The notes beneath the pieces were generated by a model. The model made no database searches and was not told where the DNA came from. It saw only the letters and a program-made list of their open reading frames with translations. Shown here one piece after another: positions 7,792 through 16,116 of a stretch of 64,000 nucleotides of DNA (position 1 is the stretch's first letter; each line of letters begins with the position of its first letter). The position numbers and the translations under genes are program-made. The stretch is from Candidatus Pyrohabitans jungbluthii (GTDB lineage Archaea; Hydrothermarchaeota; Hydrothermarchaeia; Hydrothermarchaeales; BMS3B), in the NCBI GenBank assembly GCA_002010065.2, contig MTMD02000002.1, forward strand, positions 186,001 to 250,000, read 5' to 3'.

Positions 7792-10148
7792 TTCCCAGCC
7801 CCCTTCTTCTTCATTATCATCCTTGGAAGCATCGTCGGGTCTGGAATCTTGCGCTCCTTCCAGCCCTTCTCCTTGAGTATCTGCAGTATTTCCTCCTTGG
7901 CGTTTATGGGGATGTCGCTCTCGCTGCGCACGTACAGATGGAGGTCCTCCGGCATGGTGCCGAAGTAGCGCCTGTGGAGGTCTATATAGTGCGCCAGCTT
8001 TATCTGCCTGCCTTTCGTGGTGTCGTTGGGGCGCATCACAAGTTTGGCGATAGCCACCATAGCTTCTTCCTTGCTCTCCGCAACGTAGGCAAGGTGCTCC
8101 GGTGCGGGGTCTGTGACGAGCTTCTCCCCCGTCTTTGCATCGTAAATCTCCCACTTCTCAGGTATATCCTTTCTGCCCAGGTAAAGCCTGCGATACTTAG
8201 TGCCCGTCGGACCCATGATGACAGGGATACCCCAGCGGTTTAACCCTGTGCCTATGGAGAGTGCCTTCGCGGACATTGCACCCCACACAACACCGACGGC
8301 GCCAACGCGGTGCAGGATGTAATCTGCGATCTCCTCAAAGTTTGCACGCAGGCTTCGGCGAGCGAAGATGTAGGGTATCTTTATCGCCGCCCCCAGAATG
8401 TGTGCGTTCGCAACGCAGGAACCAACGTTCACAAGTCCGCCAGCATCGAAGATGCCGGGATAGCGCTCGTACAGCGTCTCGCCGTTCTCGTCCTTGTAGC
8501 GTGCTATTGCCATGGCGGCGCAGCCAGAGGTGACCACGATAAAGTTGCGCTTAAGGAACTCCTCTGCCATCTCAGCAACTTCTATAGCGCCGTTGGCGAA
8601 GTTGGTGCAGCCAGCGAAGGCGACCACGCCTGGAATCTCGCCAAACACGATAGGTGCGCCCACATTGCGAATCTCAGTGTCGAGAATTGGTCCTCGCCCA
8701 ATGCGTATCTTGTAGCTCTGAGAGTAGGTTTCGCCCTCAGCAGCCTTCTCCATCAGCGAGACTATCTTTATATCCCGCGGGCACGCGCTCTCGCAACGCA
8801 TGCAGCCCACGCAGAGCTTGCGAAGAGAGGCGAGCTTCTCAAAGCTGCCCTTCGCAGCCTCTTTAAGCGCCGCCGATATGTGCAGATTCACAGGGCACGC
8901 GCGCTGGCATTTTTCGCAGCTAACACAGCGCGCGCTCTCATTGCGAAGTTCCTCCTCCTCGGGCAATGCTTTGCCCTTAAATTCAGCGCGCTTCGCAGCT
9001 ATGCGCTCCGCCACCTTAACGGCGACCTCGCCAACCTTCTCTGGCTTGTGTATGAATACGCCGGGCAGGCGGTAGCTCACCAGGTCTTCTACTATAGCCT
9101 CGGGATCATCGTCGGTGCGGTCCGGCAAGCCCAGGCCCATCTTGTCGTTTGTCGCTATTACAGGGGTGCGAACCTTCATCGCCTCTTCCAGAATGTCGGT
9201 GCGCACGCACTGCTCATCCACCACTATCACATCGGCGATGCCGGAGCGCACAAAGCGAATCTGCTCGCTCAGCGGACCAATGATCTTGGCGCTCTTGTCG
9301 CGCCGTTGCAAATCGTGGGCGGTGCAGCAGATGCCTGCGATTTCAACTTTATCCGCCTTGCCGTAAGCCTCGGCGTAGGTTATGACCTCCGCGCCTGGTG
9401 CAACATTGTGCCCTATGAAGAGGATTAAAGGCTTGTCCTTATCTACGCTGCCGTAGCCAAGCTCGGCAAGGGGTGCGTCGGGATCGCCCTTGGGGAAGTC
9501 GTAGCCCACTATCTGCGCTAGGTCGGCGATCTCCTTAACCAGGTTGTCTATCATGCCCGCGTGCAGCGCCTTGGACTCGAGGTCGAGGTGGTCGCCTTCT
9601 TGCCCAGTGTGCACACTCGAGAGCAGATTCTGGATTTCGCGCTCCGCATACTCCATACCTTCGAGCAGGTCGCCCAGAGTCTGGGGCTTCTTGCCTATTA
9701 TGGTGCGGTAGATGGGCGCCTCGGTTTCAATGTTTAAGCCAAGGTCTATCCTGTAGTCGGCGCCCAGGCGTTCAATCTGGTGCTCAAGCATGTGCCTTGC
9801 ATGCGCACCATGACAGGCGGCGCCTATCACGCACTCGAGCAAGATTAACCTCGCCTGCTGCGCGCGCTGCGTAATCCCGCAGGCGCCCTTCTTATCCTTG
9901 GTGAGGTCACACTTGCCGTAGCTGCACAGACAGCACATGTCGCAGGTGGGCGAATAGAAGGGCTCATAACGGTTGAGGAGCTTCTTGTCCCACTCGCGCA
10001 GCTCAACCCAGCTTGGCTTTGGAGTTGGACCCATGGGCTCAGCCCAGGTATCCTCCTCAATCTCGCCTATCTCAATAACCAGGTCTCCAATCTTAATCGT
10101 GGGGGACTCAGCTTTTGTAATCTTGACCTTTTTGGGCTTTGTGGCCAT
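7788..10148 (-). CDS. cdhA: CO dehydrogenase/acetyl-CoA synthase alpha subunit
   Basis: Catalytic Ni-Fe-S CO dehydrogenase subunit of the archaeal ACDS complex, interconverting CO2 and CO for acetyl-CoA synthesis or breakdown. The N-terminal cysteine cluster CDMCCLCSYGKCDL ligates the shared and B-type clusters. Two ferredoxin-like 4Fe-4S motifs follow (CVSCEKCQRACP and CVGCMRCESACP, about residues 410-460), a feature of archaeal CdhA. Cysteine/histidine ligands of the nickel cluster lie in segments such as IGAACHGAHARHM, GICCTAHD and FAGCTN. I use ATG 10148 (786 aa) since GGTGAGG stands five bases before it; a GTG nine bases upstream has no spaced site. The other ACDS genes (cdhC, D, E) are not in this window. 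Confidence 0.97.
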   Translation of the reverse strand: MATKPKKVKITKAESPTIKIGDLVIEIGEIEEDTWAEPMGPTPKPSWVELREWDKKLLNRYEPFYSPTCDMCCLCSYGKCDLTKDKKGACGITQRAQQARLILLECVIGAACHGAHARHMLEHQIERLGADYRIDLGLNIETEAPIYRTIIGKKPQTLGDLLEGMEYAEREIQNLLSSVHTGQEGDHLDLESKALHAGMIDNLVKEIADLAQIVGYDFPKGDPDAPLAELGYGSVDKDKPLILFIGHNVAPGAEVITYAEAYGKADKVEIAGICCTAHDLQRRDKSAKIIGPLSEQIRFVRSGIADVIVVDEQCVRTDILEEAMKVRTPVIATNDKMGLGLPDRTDDDPEAIVEDLVSYRLPGVFIHKPEKVGEVAVKVAERIAAKRAEFKGKALPEEEELRNESARCVSCEKCQRACPVNLHISAALKEAAKGSFEKLASLRKLCVGCMRCESACPRDIKIVSLMEKAAEGETYSQSYKIRIGRGPILDTEIRNVGAPIVFGEIPGVVAFAGCTNFANGAIEVAEMAEEFLKRNFIVVTSGCAAMAIARYKDENGETLYERYPGIFDAGGLVNVGSCVANAHILGAAIKIPYIFARRSLRANFEEIADYILHRVGAVGVVWGAMSAKALSIGTGLNRWGIPVIMGPTGTKYRRLYLGRKDIPEKWEIYDAKTGEKLVTDPAPEHLAYVAESKEEAMVAIAKLVMRPNDTTKGRQIKLAHYIDLHRRYFGTMPEDLHLYVRSESDIPINAKEEILQILKEKGWKERKIPDPTMLPRMIMKKKGAGK

Positions 10149-10157
10149 TTTCCTCAC

Positions 10158-11288
10158 CTAAAACTTCATGTTCCTGTATGGTGGGGGGAGAATCTGGCGT
10201 ATTCTACGCCTTATCTCCTTCTTTGCGTTCTTCTCCTTCCTCTGCTGAAGCTTGCGCGCTATCTCTAAGCCTTTCTCCTCTTTCAGTTCGACGGTGTCGA
10301 AGAGCCCTGCGTTGAGCATCTCATCCAGAAGCTTCGCTGCTTCTTCGCTTCTCGCGAGCACAGTTGTGTAGCCAGGAGGCGAGCCCACGCTTCCCACGGC
10401 GAAGTCCGCCAGCCTTCCTGTAAAGTCGGTGCACACCTTGCAGGGCTCGCGCTTGTACTTGTACGCCTCCTTCAGGGGGATCTCCACCTTGCTTCCGTCG
10501 CGGGTGTAAACTAGGAAGTGCTTGCCCTTTATGTCCACCTTAACTACGTCCTCCAGGCTAACCCCGTAGCTGCGCTGCACAAGCTCTGTCATTAGCTCAT
10601 AAAGGAAGTTTGAGGAGCAGAAGATGGATATGGTGAGCTTTATCCTGCGCGCCAGATCCACATCTTCCACTGGGTAAAACTGAAGCTTCCGCGCAGCCTC
10701 TATCTGACAGGGTACGCCCACTATGGCGAGTTTCTCAAGCTTAGCCTTCTTCGCCTCCTTCAGCGCCGACAGGTTGGGGGAGTTGGAGTAGCGCGTTCCA
10801 GCGGTGGCGAGAAGCTCCTCTGGCTCAGTCACAAGCCTCGCTTCGGGGTACCATAGCGTGCCCTCTTTTACTCCGCCAACTATGGCGCCGTCTATAATCC
10901 CCTTCTCAAGGGCATATTTAAGCAACGCCGTTACGAAGCCGCCGTCCTGCGCAGCCTTTGCTATGCCCTCGTCTTTAGTTTTAACCCCTATGCGCTTTAG
11001 CACGAAGCCCAGCTCGTCCTCAGTAATGCTTCCAAAAAGCTTCTCCTCTATCTCATCGGCGTTGAAAAAGCTTCGAGGGCACTGCATTAGGCAATAACCG
11101 CACTCTGTGCACTCACCCACAAGGCGGGGGAACTCGTCGACGCGAATCACATCCTCAGGGCAAACAGCCTCGCAGTTTCCGCATCCACAGCACAGGTCGC
11201 GAAATATAACCTCATGCTCTAGCCCAGTGAAGCCCTCCTCTCGCCCAAGCCAGAGGTACTCAAGAAGGTCCTGCTCCGCAACAACCAT
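10158..11288 (-). CDS. FrhB-family F420-dependent iron-sulfur protein linked to cdhAB
   Basis: A 376-residue protein with two N-terminal 4Fe-4S motifs (CCGCGNCEAVCP and CTECGYCLMQCP, about residues 32-75) followed by the FrhB/FdhB domain that in characterised relatives binds FAD and reacts with coenzyme F420 (GGFVTALLKYAL, GTRYSNSPNL, VGVPCQIEAA, and a C-terminal CKVCTDF with DFAVGSVG). The stop is ten bases before the cdhA ATG, so the three genes form one transcription unit. This suggests that CO dehydrogenase electrons pass to or from F420. That coupling is inference from context; the family assignment is secure. Start at ATG 11288 is supported by GGAGGA about eight bases upstream, although the frame stays open to 11384. 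Confidence 0.88.
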   Translation of the reverse strand: MVVAEQDLLEYLWLGREEGFTGLEHEVIFRDLCCGCGNCEAVCPEDVIRVDEFPRLVGECTECGYCLMQCPRSFFNADEIEEKLFGSITEDELGFVLKRIGVKTKDEGIAKAAQDGGFVTALLKYALEKGIIDGAIVGGVKEGTLWYPEARLVTEPEELLATAGTRYSNSPNLSALKEAKKAKLEKLAIVGVPCQIEAARKLQFYPVEDVDLARRIKLTISIFCSSNFLYELMTELVQRSYGVSLEDVVKVDIKGKHFLVYTRDGSKVEIPLKEAYKYKREPCKVCTDFTGRLADFAVGSVGSPPGYTTVLARSEEAAKLLDEMLNAGLFDTVELKEEKGLEIARKLQQRKEKNAKKEIRRRIRQILPPPYRNMKF

Positions 11289-11424
11289 TCTTCTTCCTCC
11301 ACGCGCACTGCCCTTACGTTGAGGTTTCACCTCATGTAAATTTTGTGATTTTTCATGATTAACTATGACAAATCCCGTAGGCAAGCTTTTTCAGAAAAGC
11401 TACCCTTAAATCTTAAATATAGGG
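11289..11424 (-). promoter_or_regulatory. Putative promoter and structured leader of the frhB-like/cdhAB operon
   Basis: The A+T-rich stretch at about 11408-11421 contains TATA-like sequence readable in both directions. Between it and the ATG are two perfect short inverted repeats: AGCTTTT/AAAAGCT at 11384-11401 with a four-base loop, and TGAGGT/ACCTCA at 11320-11334 with a three-base loop. If transcription starts near the A+T-rich block, the mRNA would have a leader of roughly 100 bases, long for this genome where many genes look leaderless. A regulatory role is inference. Confidence 0.4.
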
Positions 11425-11517
11425 GGTAACCCGCAAACCCGCCGTAGCAACGCCCGGGATGAAGGTTTTGGAAGTGGTGAACAAGAGCATAGCGGGGGAG
11501 GTATCCTTAAAGGCCGG

Positions 11518-12216
11518 TCACCGCCTGCCGGAGTTTTCTTCCCTCTCCTTTTTAATAAAGAATCTGAAGGTATCACTGAGTTCAGCCAAATTTGACGCTA
11601 TTTTCTCCAAATATTCCGGAGACGCCTTTGCAAAATCAGTCACAGTTACAATTCCAACCAATCTACCCTTCTCAGTAACAGGAAGTTTCTTTATTCTTTT
11701 TTCCCTCATAATTTTTGATGCTTTTATTATGTTTGTATAATCTTCGGCAGTAATAACCGGAGAACTCATGATCTCCTCTACCTTCACCTTATCAGGGTCG
11801 CGCTTTGGCACAGAAACCTTTTCGACAAGGTCGCCACTGGTTATTATACCCTCTGGTTTCCCATCTCTATCCACCACAATAAGGCAGCTTATTCTCCTAT
11901 CTGCCATGAGTTTTGCTGCTTCATGGGCGCTTTTATCTCTGGAGATTGTTACTACGTCTCGAGACATTATATCGCAGAGCTTTGGTACGCCCCTGCTCTC
12001 GTAGTCAGAAATCCTTTTCAGAAGCTCGTAGTAGGCATCGTCGTCCAAATCTTTAGCCATAGCATACGTTTGAAGCAGGTGTATCCCCAAGCCGTTTTCT
12101 TTTTCCTCCCATGCGATTATGCAGCGGTTGCATACGTGAAGCGGCTTCCTGATGCCGCTTTCAAAAATCGAAATTGTCTCTGTGCCTTCACCGCATATGG
12201 GGCAGGAGACGCTCAT
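11518..12216 (-). CDS. Zinc-ribbon protein with paired CBS domains
   Basis: A 232-residue protein with an N-terminal zinc ribbon (CPICGEG ... CNRC, residues 5-31) and two CBS domains (about 84-145 and 148-205). The CBS repeats show DIMSRDVVTISRD, GIITSGDLVEKV, EIMSSPVITA and GIVTVTDFAKA. CBS pairs bind adenosyl nucleotides and regulate partner activity, but the partner here is unknown. It lies downstream of and parallel to truD (12265-13446), which ends about 50 bases upstream of its start, and may share its transcript. A gap of about 230 bases separates it from the frhB-like gene downstream. It is one of three small CBS proteins in the window (others at 24.9 and 56.5 kb). Confidence 0.8.
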   Translation of the reverse strand: MSVSCPICGEGTETISIFESGIRKPLHVCNRCIIAWEEKENGLGIHLLQTYAMAKDLDDDAYYELLKRISDYESRGVPKLCDIMSRDVVTISRDKSAHEAAKLMADRRISCLIVVDRDGKPEGIITSGDLVEKVSVPKRDPDKVKVEEIMSSPVITAEDYTNIIKASKIMREKRIKKLPVTEKGRLVGIVTVTDFAKASPEYLEKIASNLAELSDTFRFFIKKEREENSGRR

Positions 12217-12264
12217 GGAGACACCACATAGTTTTCTGAAAGGAAGGTTTTAAAATTTTTGCCT

Positions 12265-13446
12265 TCAGTAGTTCAGGGGCTCAGCTTTCATGTACTCGCG
12301 GAGCACCGTGGTTGCATAGCTCCCGGGCGGCAGGAAGAACCTGACCACAAGCTTCTTCATGCCCTCGTGGAGTTCGTCCTTGGCGAGGGTGTAGCTTATC
12401 TGTGCCTCTACCGCAGCTTTGCGCGTTGAGCCTGGCATCGCCAGCTCTGGCAGGGATTTAATCCTGAAGTTCTCCAGTGCTATACCCTCTTCTTCCAGCA
12501 CCTCCCGCTCTATCTCTCCCTGCCTGCCAGGCGAAAAGCTCGAATCGTAGCCGAATAGGGGTACCTCCCTGCCCCTGATATCCATCCCTTCTGCAATAAG
12601 CTTACTCAGGATTTTGTTGAAGAGGTAGCTCTGGTAGGCATGCACCAGCATTCGGCGCAGCTTCTTTGGCAGCCTCCGCAGTGCACCCGCGAAATCGCGG
12701 GGGTTCTTGCTCAGCGAGTCCAGCATGTTGCGCTCGTAGTGCAGCCTCGACGGGAAGAGCTCAAGCGCTTTACGATAGTCGCGCGTCTCATCCAGAAACT
12801 TTCTCGCCTCAAAGGCGTCGCTGCGCTCCCCCGGGTAAGGTCTTGCCAGGTAAAGCATAACCGCCTCTTCGAGATTGCCCTGCACTATAGCTTTGCCCAC
12901 CAGGTGGGTGTTTGGCCTCACAGTGCCGAAGCGCTGGTAGCCGAAGTAGTTTGGCACCCCGCGTTGAGAGAGCTGCGCCGTGGTTTCGGCAAGCGTCTCC
13001 TCCAGGTTCTCGCCCTGAAGGCGGCGTATGGTTATTGTGAACTCGTTGCCCAGAAGGTCGCCCAGGTTCACGCGCTCTCTGCACCGGGTGAAGTTGTATA
13101 GCTTCAGCCCGGGTATCGCGAGCTTGGCAAGCTCCTCCTCGCTAATCCGCCATGCAGAGACCCGCTGCCTTGTCAGGGCGCGCTTATCCTTGGTGCCCGC
13201 GTAGCCAAAGCGCTTAAGCGAGACGCGCAGACTGCGCGAGAGCTGAGTGATCGCTCGAATAGTATCCCAGTTGTACTTTTCTAATATAAAATGGACATAC
13301 TCACCCTCGCCGTCGTCGCATGGCTCAAAACGCTCCTCCACAATAAAATCCTCCACGCGAATGCGCAGCTTTCCATTTATCCCTGGGGTATCTGAGATGA
13401 AGTACTCCATTCCCAGAATGTGGTCAAGCTCGTAGGGACTGAGCAT
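12265..13446 (-). CDS. truD: TruD-family tRNA pseudouridine synthase, second paralogue
   Basis: Archaeal-type TruD/Pus7 pseudouridine synthase of 393 residues. The catalytic-aspartate motif is YAGTKDKRALT (about residue 85), followed by LGNEFTITIRR, VPNYFGYQRFGT, AYQSYLFN and the terminal FFLPPGSYATTVLREYM. The ATG at 13446 overlaps the TGA of the upstream DHH gene as TGATG, so translational coupling is likely; a GTG one codon earlier is the alternative. This copy looks closer than the copy at 869-2041 to what is generally annotated as archaeal TruD, judged only from motif wording. Having two TruD proteins in 13 kb is unusual. Confidence 0.92.
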   Translation of the reverse strand: MLSPYELDHILGMEYFISDTPGINGKLRIRVEDFIVEERFEPCDDGEGEYVHFILEKYNWDTIRAITQLSRSLRVSLKRFGYAGTKDKRALTRQRVSAWRISEEELAKLAIPGLKLYNFTRCRERVNLGDLLGNEFTITIRRLQGENLEETLAETTAQLSQRGVPNYFGYQRFGTVRPNTHLVGKAIVQGNLEEAVMLYLARPYPGERSDAFEARKFLDETRDYRKALELFPSRLHYERNMLDSLSKNPRDFAGALRRLPKKLRRMLVHAYQSYLFNKILSKLIAEGMDIRGREVPLFGYDSSFSPGRQGEIEREVLEEEGIALENFRIKSLPELAMPGSTRKAAVEAQISYTLAKDELHEGMKKLVVRFFLPPGSYATTVLREYMKAEPLNY

Positions 13447-15401
13447 CACTCTGCCCTCAGCTTTGCAATCTTCTCAGCGAGCTTCTCGAGCACCTGCCTG
13501 CGGTAGCCCTCGACAAACTTAATGCTCCCCGCCACCTCGTGTCCACCCCCCGTTACTCCTGCCCCCGGAAGCTCCTCCGCAAGCTCCGCAACAAGGTGGT
13601 TCAGGTTGAGCTTGAACTCAGCTGCAACGTCATCGGTGGCGCGCAGTATCGCAAAGTCCGGGCCATAACCGAGCGTTACAGTGCGTTTGCCCTCATTTTC
13701 CTGCGCCTTTGCATCGTGGAGCAACCCAGTGGTTTTCCCCGGCGGGGGATAGGTGAACTTGTGGGAGTAAAGCTCCAGGTCAAGGGTGTACAGCATTATG
13801 CCGTTAGGCAATCGCGCACTCTTAGCGTTCGCCAGCACAGCGCGAAGCTGCACCTCTTTAGCCTTCGAGGCTTCTTCGCCAATCGCTTCCATGAGCATGC
13901 GCTGCCTGTCCAGCCTGCCAAGCCCCAGTAAGTCCTCAATCAGCGTCTTGCCGTCCATGAAGCGCAGGTAGAAAGCCTCGAAGTCCACGCATTCTGCGAT
14001 ACGCTCCATATCTTCTACGCTGTACCCCTTCTCCTGGGCAAGAGCTATGTACGCCTCTGCTACGTCGCCCTTAACCCTGTCGGCGACGCAGGCTATGCCC
14101 GCGAGGTGCCGAAGCTTGTCGCTAAGCTCGGGGTTGATCAGGCGAGCGATTTCCACGCCCAGGCAGCCCGCGGTGAGGGAATAGTCTCCTTCTGCCAGGT
14201 AAGGGTTCACATGGATATCCACAAGCTCATCCACCTCGGCTTTGCCATCCCGCACCTCACCCGGGTAGTGGTGGTCCACCACTATAACTTTAGAACCATA
14301 AATTTTGAACTTACGTATTGCTGGCATGTCCTCGTAGGTGGAGCCGTTGTCTAGGATAACCACGAGGGGCATGCGCTGCCCAAATCTGCGAGCATCCTCG
14401 TGCGCATACTGCAGGTCGCGCACCACATCCTCCATCTCATAGAAGGGCGCTCTGCTGGGGGACCTTCGAAACAGATGCCACTCTGCTTCGCGATCTGGCG
14501 AATGCTCCCGCAGCAGAGGCAAGAGTGCCTGCTCTATTGCTACAGCCGCGACGAAGCCGTCTGTATCGCCGTGGTGGCGCAGCACAATAGGCACGCCCGT
14601 AAATACTGCTCTTCTCAGCTCCCGCGCAACCTCCCGCATCTTGGGGTAGAGTCTTTCCAGAACATCGCTTTTTACGAGAGGTTCAAGCTTAGCAGGCTCC
14701 GCCTTGGCCTCTATCGCTCTGTCTATCGCAGCCTTCACTTGGGTAAGCTCCGCCCCGTACAGCTTTTCCATGTCTTTAACTTCGACCTGCACGCGGTCAA
14801 GGCGGAACACAACCTCACCGCGCACCTCTACCACGCTATCAACGTCGATGCTCGGGTACGCTCTTTCCCCCTTTGCAAAGGCGACGCACTCGATGGCATC
14901 GCTCTCGTCGTAGACGGTGAATATCGTCGGTCCCGAGGTGCGCTGCACCTTAGCCACGATGCCACGGATGCGCAGCGCTTGTCCAACTTCGCCCATGCCT
15001 ATGTCCGCAATCTTCCACAGCTTCAGCGACTTCTTCAGCGGAATTAAGGTGTAGTTCTTCCCCTCCCAGGGCAGTAAATCAAGCTTGCCCTCGTTCAGGT
15101 TGAGCCTCCTCGCCTTTACCACCACCTCCTCGTTTAGGCTGTACTCCCGCTTTGCGTCCCGCTTGCGGAGCAGTCCGACTACGCTATCGTTTAGCGCAAT
15201 GAAGTACCCTATATCATGGATGCGCTTCACCCTGCCTAAGTAATTCCTGTTCAGCAGCACATCCTCGTAGCCCGCCAGAGGGTCTAACTCAAGCACTATC
15301 TCATGCTTCTTGTCGCAGGCGTCGCACACCAGAAGCTTTGTCTTCGCATCCAGGCTAGAGCCACACAACACGCAGCGCTTTGCCTCTCCATTCCCATTCA
15401 T
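13446..15401 (-). CDS. Archaeal DHH-family (RecJ-like) phosphoesterase with zinc ribbon and OB domains
   Basis: A 651-residue protein with an N-terminal zinc finger (CVLCGSS ... CDACDKK, residues 11-34), an S1-like segment (LGRVKRIHDIGYFIAL), an OB-fold (about 135-210), a DHH catalytic domain (RHHGDTDGF near 275, VILDNGST, VVDHHYPG near 355) and a C-terminal DHHA1 domain ending GGGHEVAGS. Relatives are archaeal RecJ/GAN-like nucleases and nanoRNases acting on single-stranded nucleic acid. Substrate cannot be set from sequence. It overlaps the downstream truD by one base. The region upstream of its ATG holds one of the 11-bp repeats that bracket the toxin-antitoxin cassette. Confidence 0.88.
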   Translation of the reverse strand: MNGNGEAKRCVLCGSSLDAKTKLLVCDACDKKHEIVLELDPLAGYEDVLLNRNYLGRVKRIHDIGYFIALNDSVVGLLRKRDAKREYSLNEEVVVKARRLNLNEGKLDLLPWEGKNYTLIPLKKSLKLWKIADIGMGEVGQALRIRGIVAKVQRTSGPTIFTVYDESDAIECVAFAKGERAYPSIDVDSVVEVRGEVVFRLDRVQVEVKDMEKLYGAELTQVKAAIDRAIEAKAEPAKLEPLVKSDVLERLYPKMREVARELRRAVFTGVPIVLRHHGDTDGFVAAVAIEQALLPLLREHSPDREAEWHLFRRSPSRAPFYEMEDVVRDLQYAHEDARRFGQRMPLVVILDNGSTYEDMPAIRKFKIYGSKVIVVDHHYPGEVRDGKAEVDELVDIHVNPYLAEGDYSLTAGCLGVEIARLINPELSDKLRHLAGIACVADRVKGDVAEAYIALAQEKGYSVEDMERIAECVDFEAFYLRFMDGKTLIEDLLGLGRLDRQRMLMEAIGEEASKAKEVQLRAVLANAKSARLPNGIMLYTLDLELYSHKFTYPPPGKTTGLLHDAKAQENEGKRTVTLGYGPDFAILRATDDVAAEFKLNLNHLVAELAEELPGAGVTGGGHEVAGSIKFVEGYRRQVLEKLAEKIAKLRAE

Positions 15402-15434
15402 CTTCAGCCTTTACCTCGCCGTGAGGTAACATTC

Positions 15435-15445
15435 GCAATGTTGCA
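15435..15445 (+). repeat. 11-bp direct repeat, left flank of vapBC cassette
   Basis: The sequence GCAATGTTGCA occurs here, one base before the vapC stop codon, and again at 16076-16086 on the far side of the cassette. The two copies bracket the toxin-antitoxin pair with its promoter and nothing else. The size suggests a duplication made on insertion or a recombination site, but short repeats can also be chance. Confidence 0.45.
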
Positions 15446-15446
15446 T

Positions 15447-15845
15447 CTACGCCAGCGGGTCTACCCTTGCTACCCCTTCAATTTCATCGAAAAGGGAGTC
15501 GGTGGACATAATCTTCTCTCCCTCGTGCAGAACGTGGGCAAGGTGCAGCGAGTCGAAGATGTTAAGCTTTGGATATTTCTCCAGAAGCTCCTTTGAAAGC
15601 TGGAGCACTTCCTCTGTCAGAGGGAGCACCTCTACTCTAAGCTCTCTTACTCTATCAAGCACATCAGTAGCACTGCTGCGCGAATCCTCCCTTAGAAGTA
15701 CTATCTGGCACTCCACTATGGTTATTGCGGAGGTTTTCAGCTTTTCATTCACCTCTCCAAGCTTTTTCTCGACACTTTCCTTCAGCCAGTCACGCTCTTT
15801 GAGCTGGGAAAGGATTACGTCAGTATCGAGGTACACGCCTCTCAA
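15447..15845 (-). CDS. vapC: PIN-domain ribonuclease, VapC-type toxin
   Basis: Single PIN domain of 132 residues; such proteins are Mg-dependent RNases that inhibit translation when freed from their antitoxin. Acidic active-site residues are visible in LDTDVIL (residues 6-12), TIVECQIVLL (about 42-51) and NIFDSLHLAHVL (about 94-105). It overlaps the 3' end of the upstream ribbon-helix-helix gene by about 26 bases, the classic antitoxin-toxin arrangement. The start is a TTG at 15845 with GGAG four bases before it; a GTG at 15836 is the alternative. The tRNA or rRNA target is unknown. Confidence 0.85.
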   Translation of the reverse strand: MRGVYLDTDVILSQLKERDWLKESVEKKLGEVNEKLKTSAITIVECQIVLLREDSRSSATDVLDRVRELRVEVLPLTEEVLQLSKELLEKYPKLNIFDSLHLAHVLHEGEKIMSTDSLFDEIEGVARVDPLA

Positions 15846-16038
15846 GCCTCTCCTTTATCATTTCATATGCGTACTCTTCCCCTCTCTCGTGGACTCTGCC
15901 CTCCACCAGCAAGAGCAGACGTGCGCCGTACCTCAGCGCCTCAGCGCGGGAGGAGAACATCCCCCTTTTAACCAGCTCGTCTATCTTCTTTACCAGCCCC
16001 TCAGGAAGAGGCACTGGCACAATCACGCGCTTGCCCAT
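15820..16038 (-). CDS. vapB: Ribbon-helix-helix antitoxin, VapB-type
   Basis: A 72-residue DNA-binding protein with an N-terminal ribbon-helix-helix (RVIVPVPLPEGLVKKIDELVKRGMFSSRAEALRYGARLLL, described in parts: beta strand 3-8, helices about 12-23 and 28-42) and a charged C-terminus that would wrap the toxin. I chose ATG 16038 because TTTTATAC lies about 27 bases before it, the leaderless spacing; a GTG at 16047 is also in frame. It precedes and overlaps the PIN toxin gene. Autorepression through the palindrome at 16051-16064 is likely by analogy with VapBC systems. Confidence 0.82.
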   Translation of the reverse strand: MGKRVIVPVPLPEGLVKKIDELVKRGMFSSRAEALRYGARLLLLVEGRVHERGEEYAYEMIKERLERRVPRY

Positions 16039-16050
16039 GACAACCACTTA

Positions 16051-16064
16051 TATACATATGTATA
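16051..16064. promoter_or_regulatory. Palindrome in the vapBC promoter, probable operator
   Basis: TATACATATGTATA is a perfect 14-base palindrome between the TATA-like element (about 16061-16068, minus strand) and the leaderless ATG at 16038. This is where a dimeric ribbon-helix-helix repressor would block transcription. Operator function is inferred from position and symmetry. Confidence 0.55.
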
Positions 16065-16075
16065 AAATACCATTT

Positions 16076-16086
16076 GCAATGTTGCA
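16076..16086 (+). repeat. 11-bp direct repeat, right flank of vapBC cassette
   Basis: Second copy of GCAATGTTGCA, identical and in the same orientation as 15435-15445. It lies just upstream of the vapBC promoter and about 30 bases before the ATG of the next rightward gene. Confidence 0.45.
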
Positions 16087-16116
16087 CCCGCAGTTGTTAA
16101 CCTTCCTGTATCTTAC

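Noticed and set aside
7279-8154. 291-aa version of cdhB
   Set aside because: The upstream 120 residues are an out-of-frame read of cdhA; the family length and the ATGA overlap place the start at 7791.
8310-9428. 372-aa plus-strand frame opposite cdhA
   Set aside because: It lies wholly antisense to the conserved cdhA coding region, has no recognisable motifs and reflects the codon bias of the real gene.
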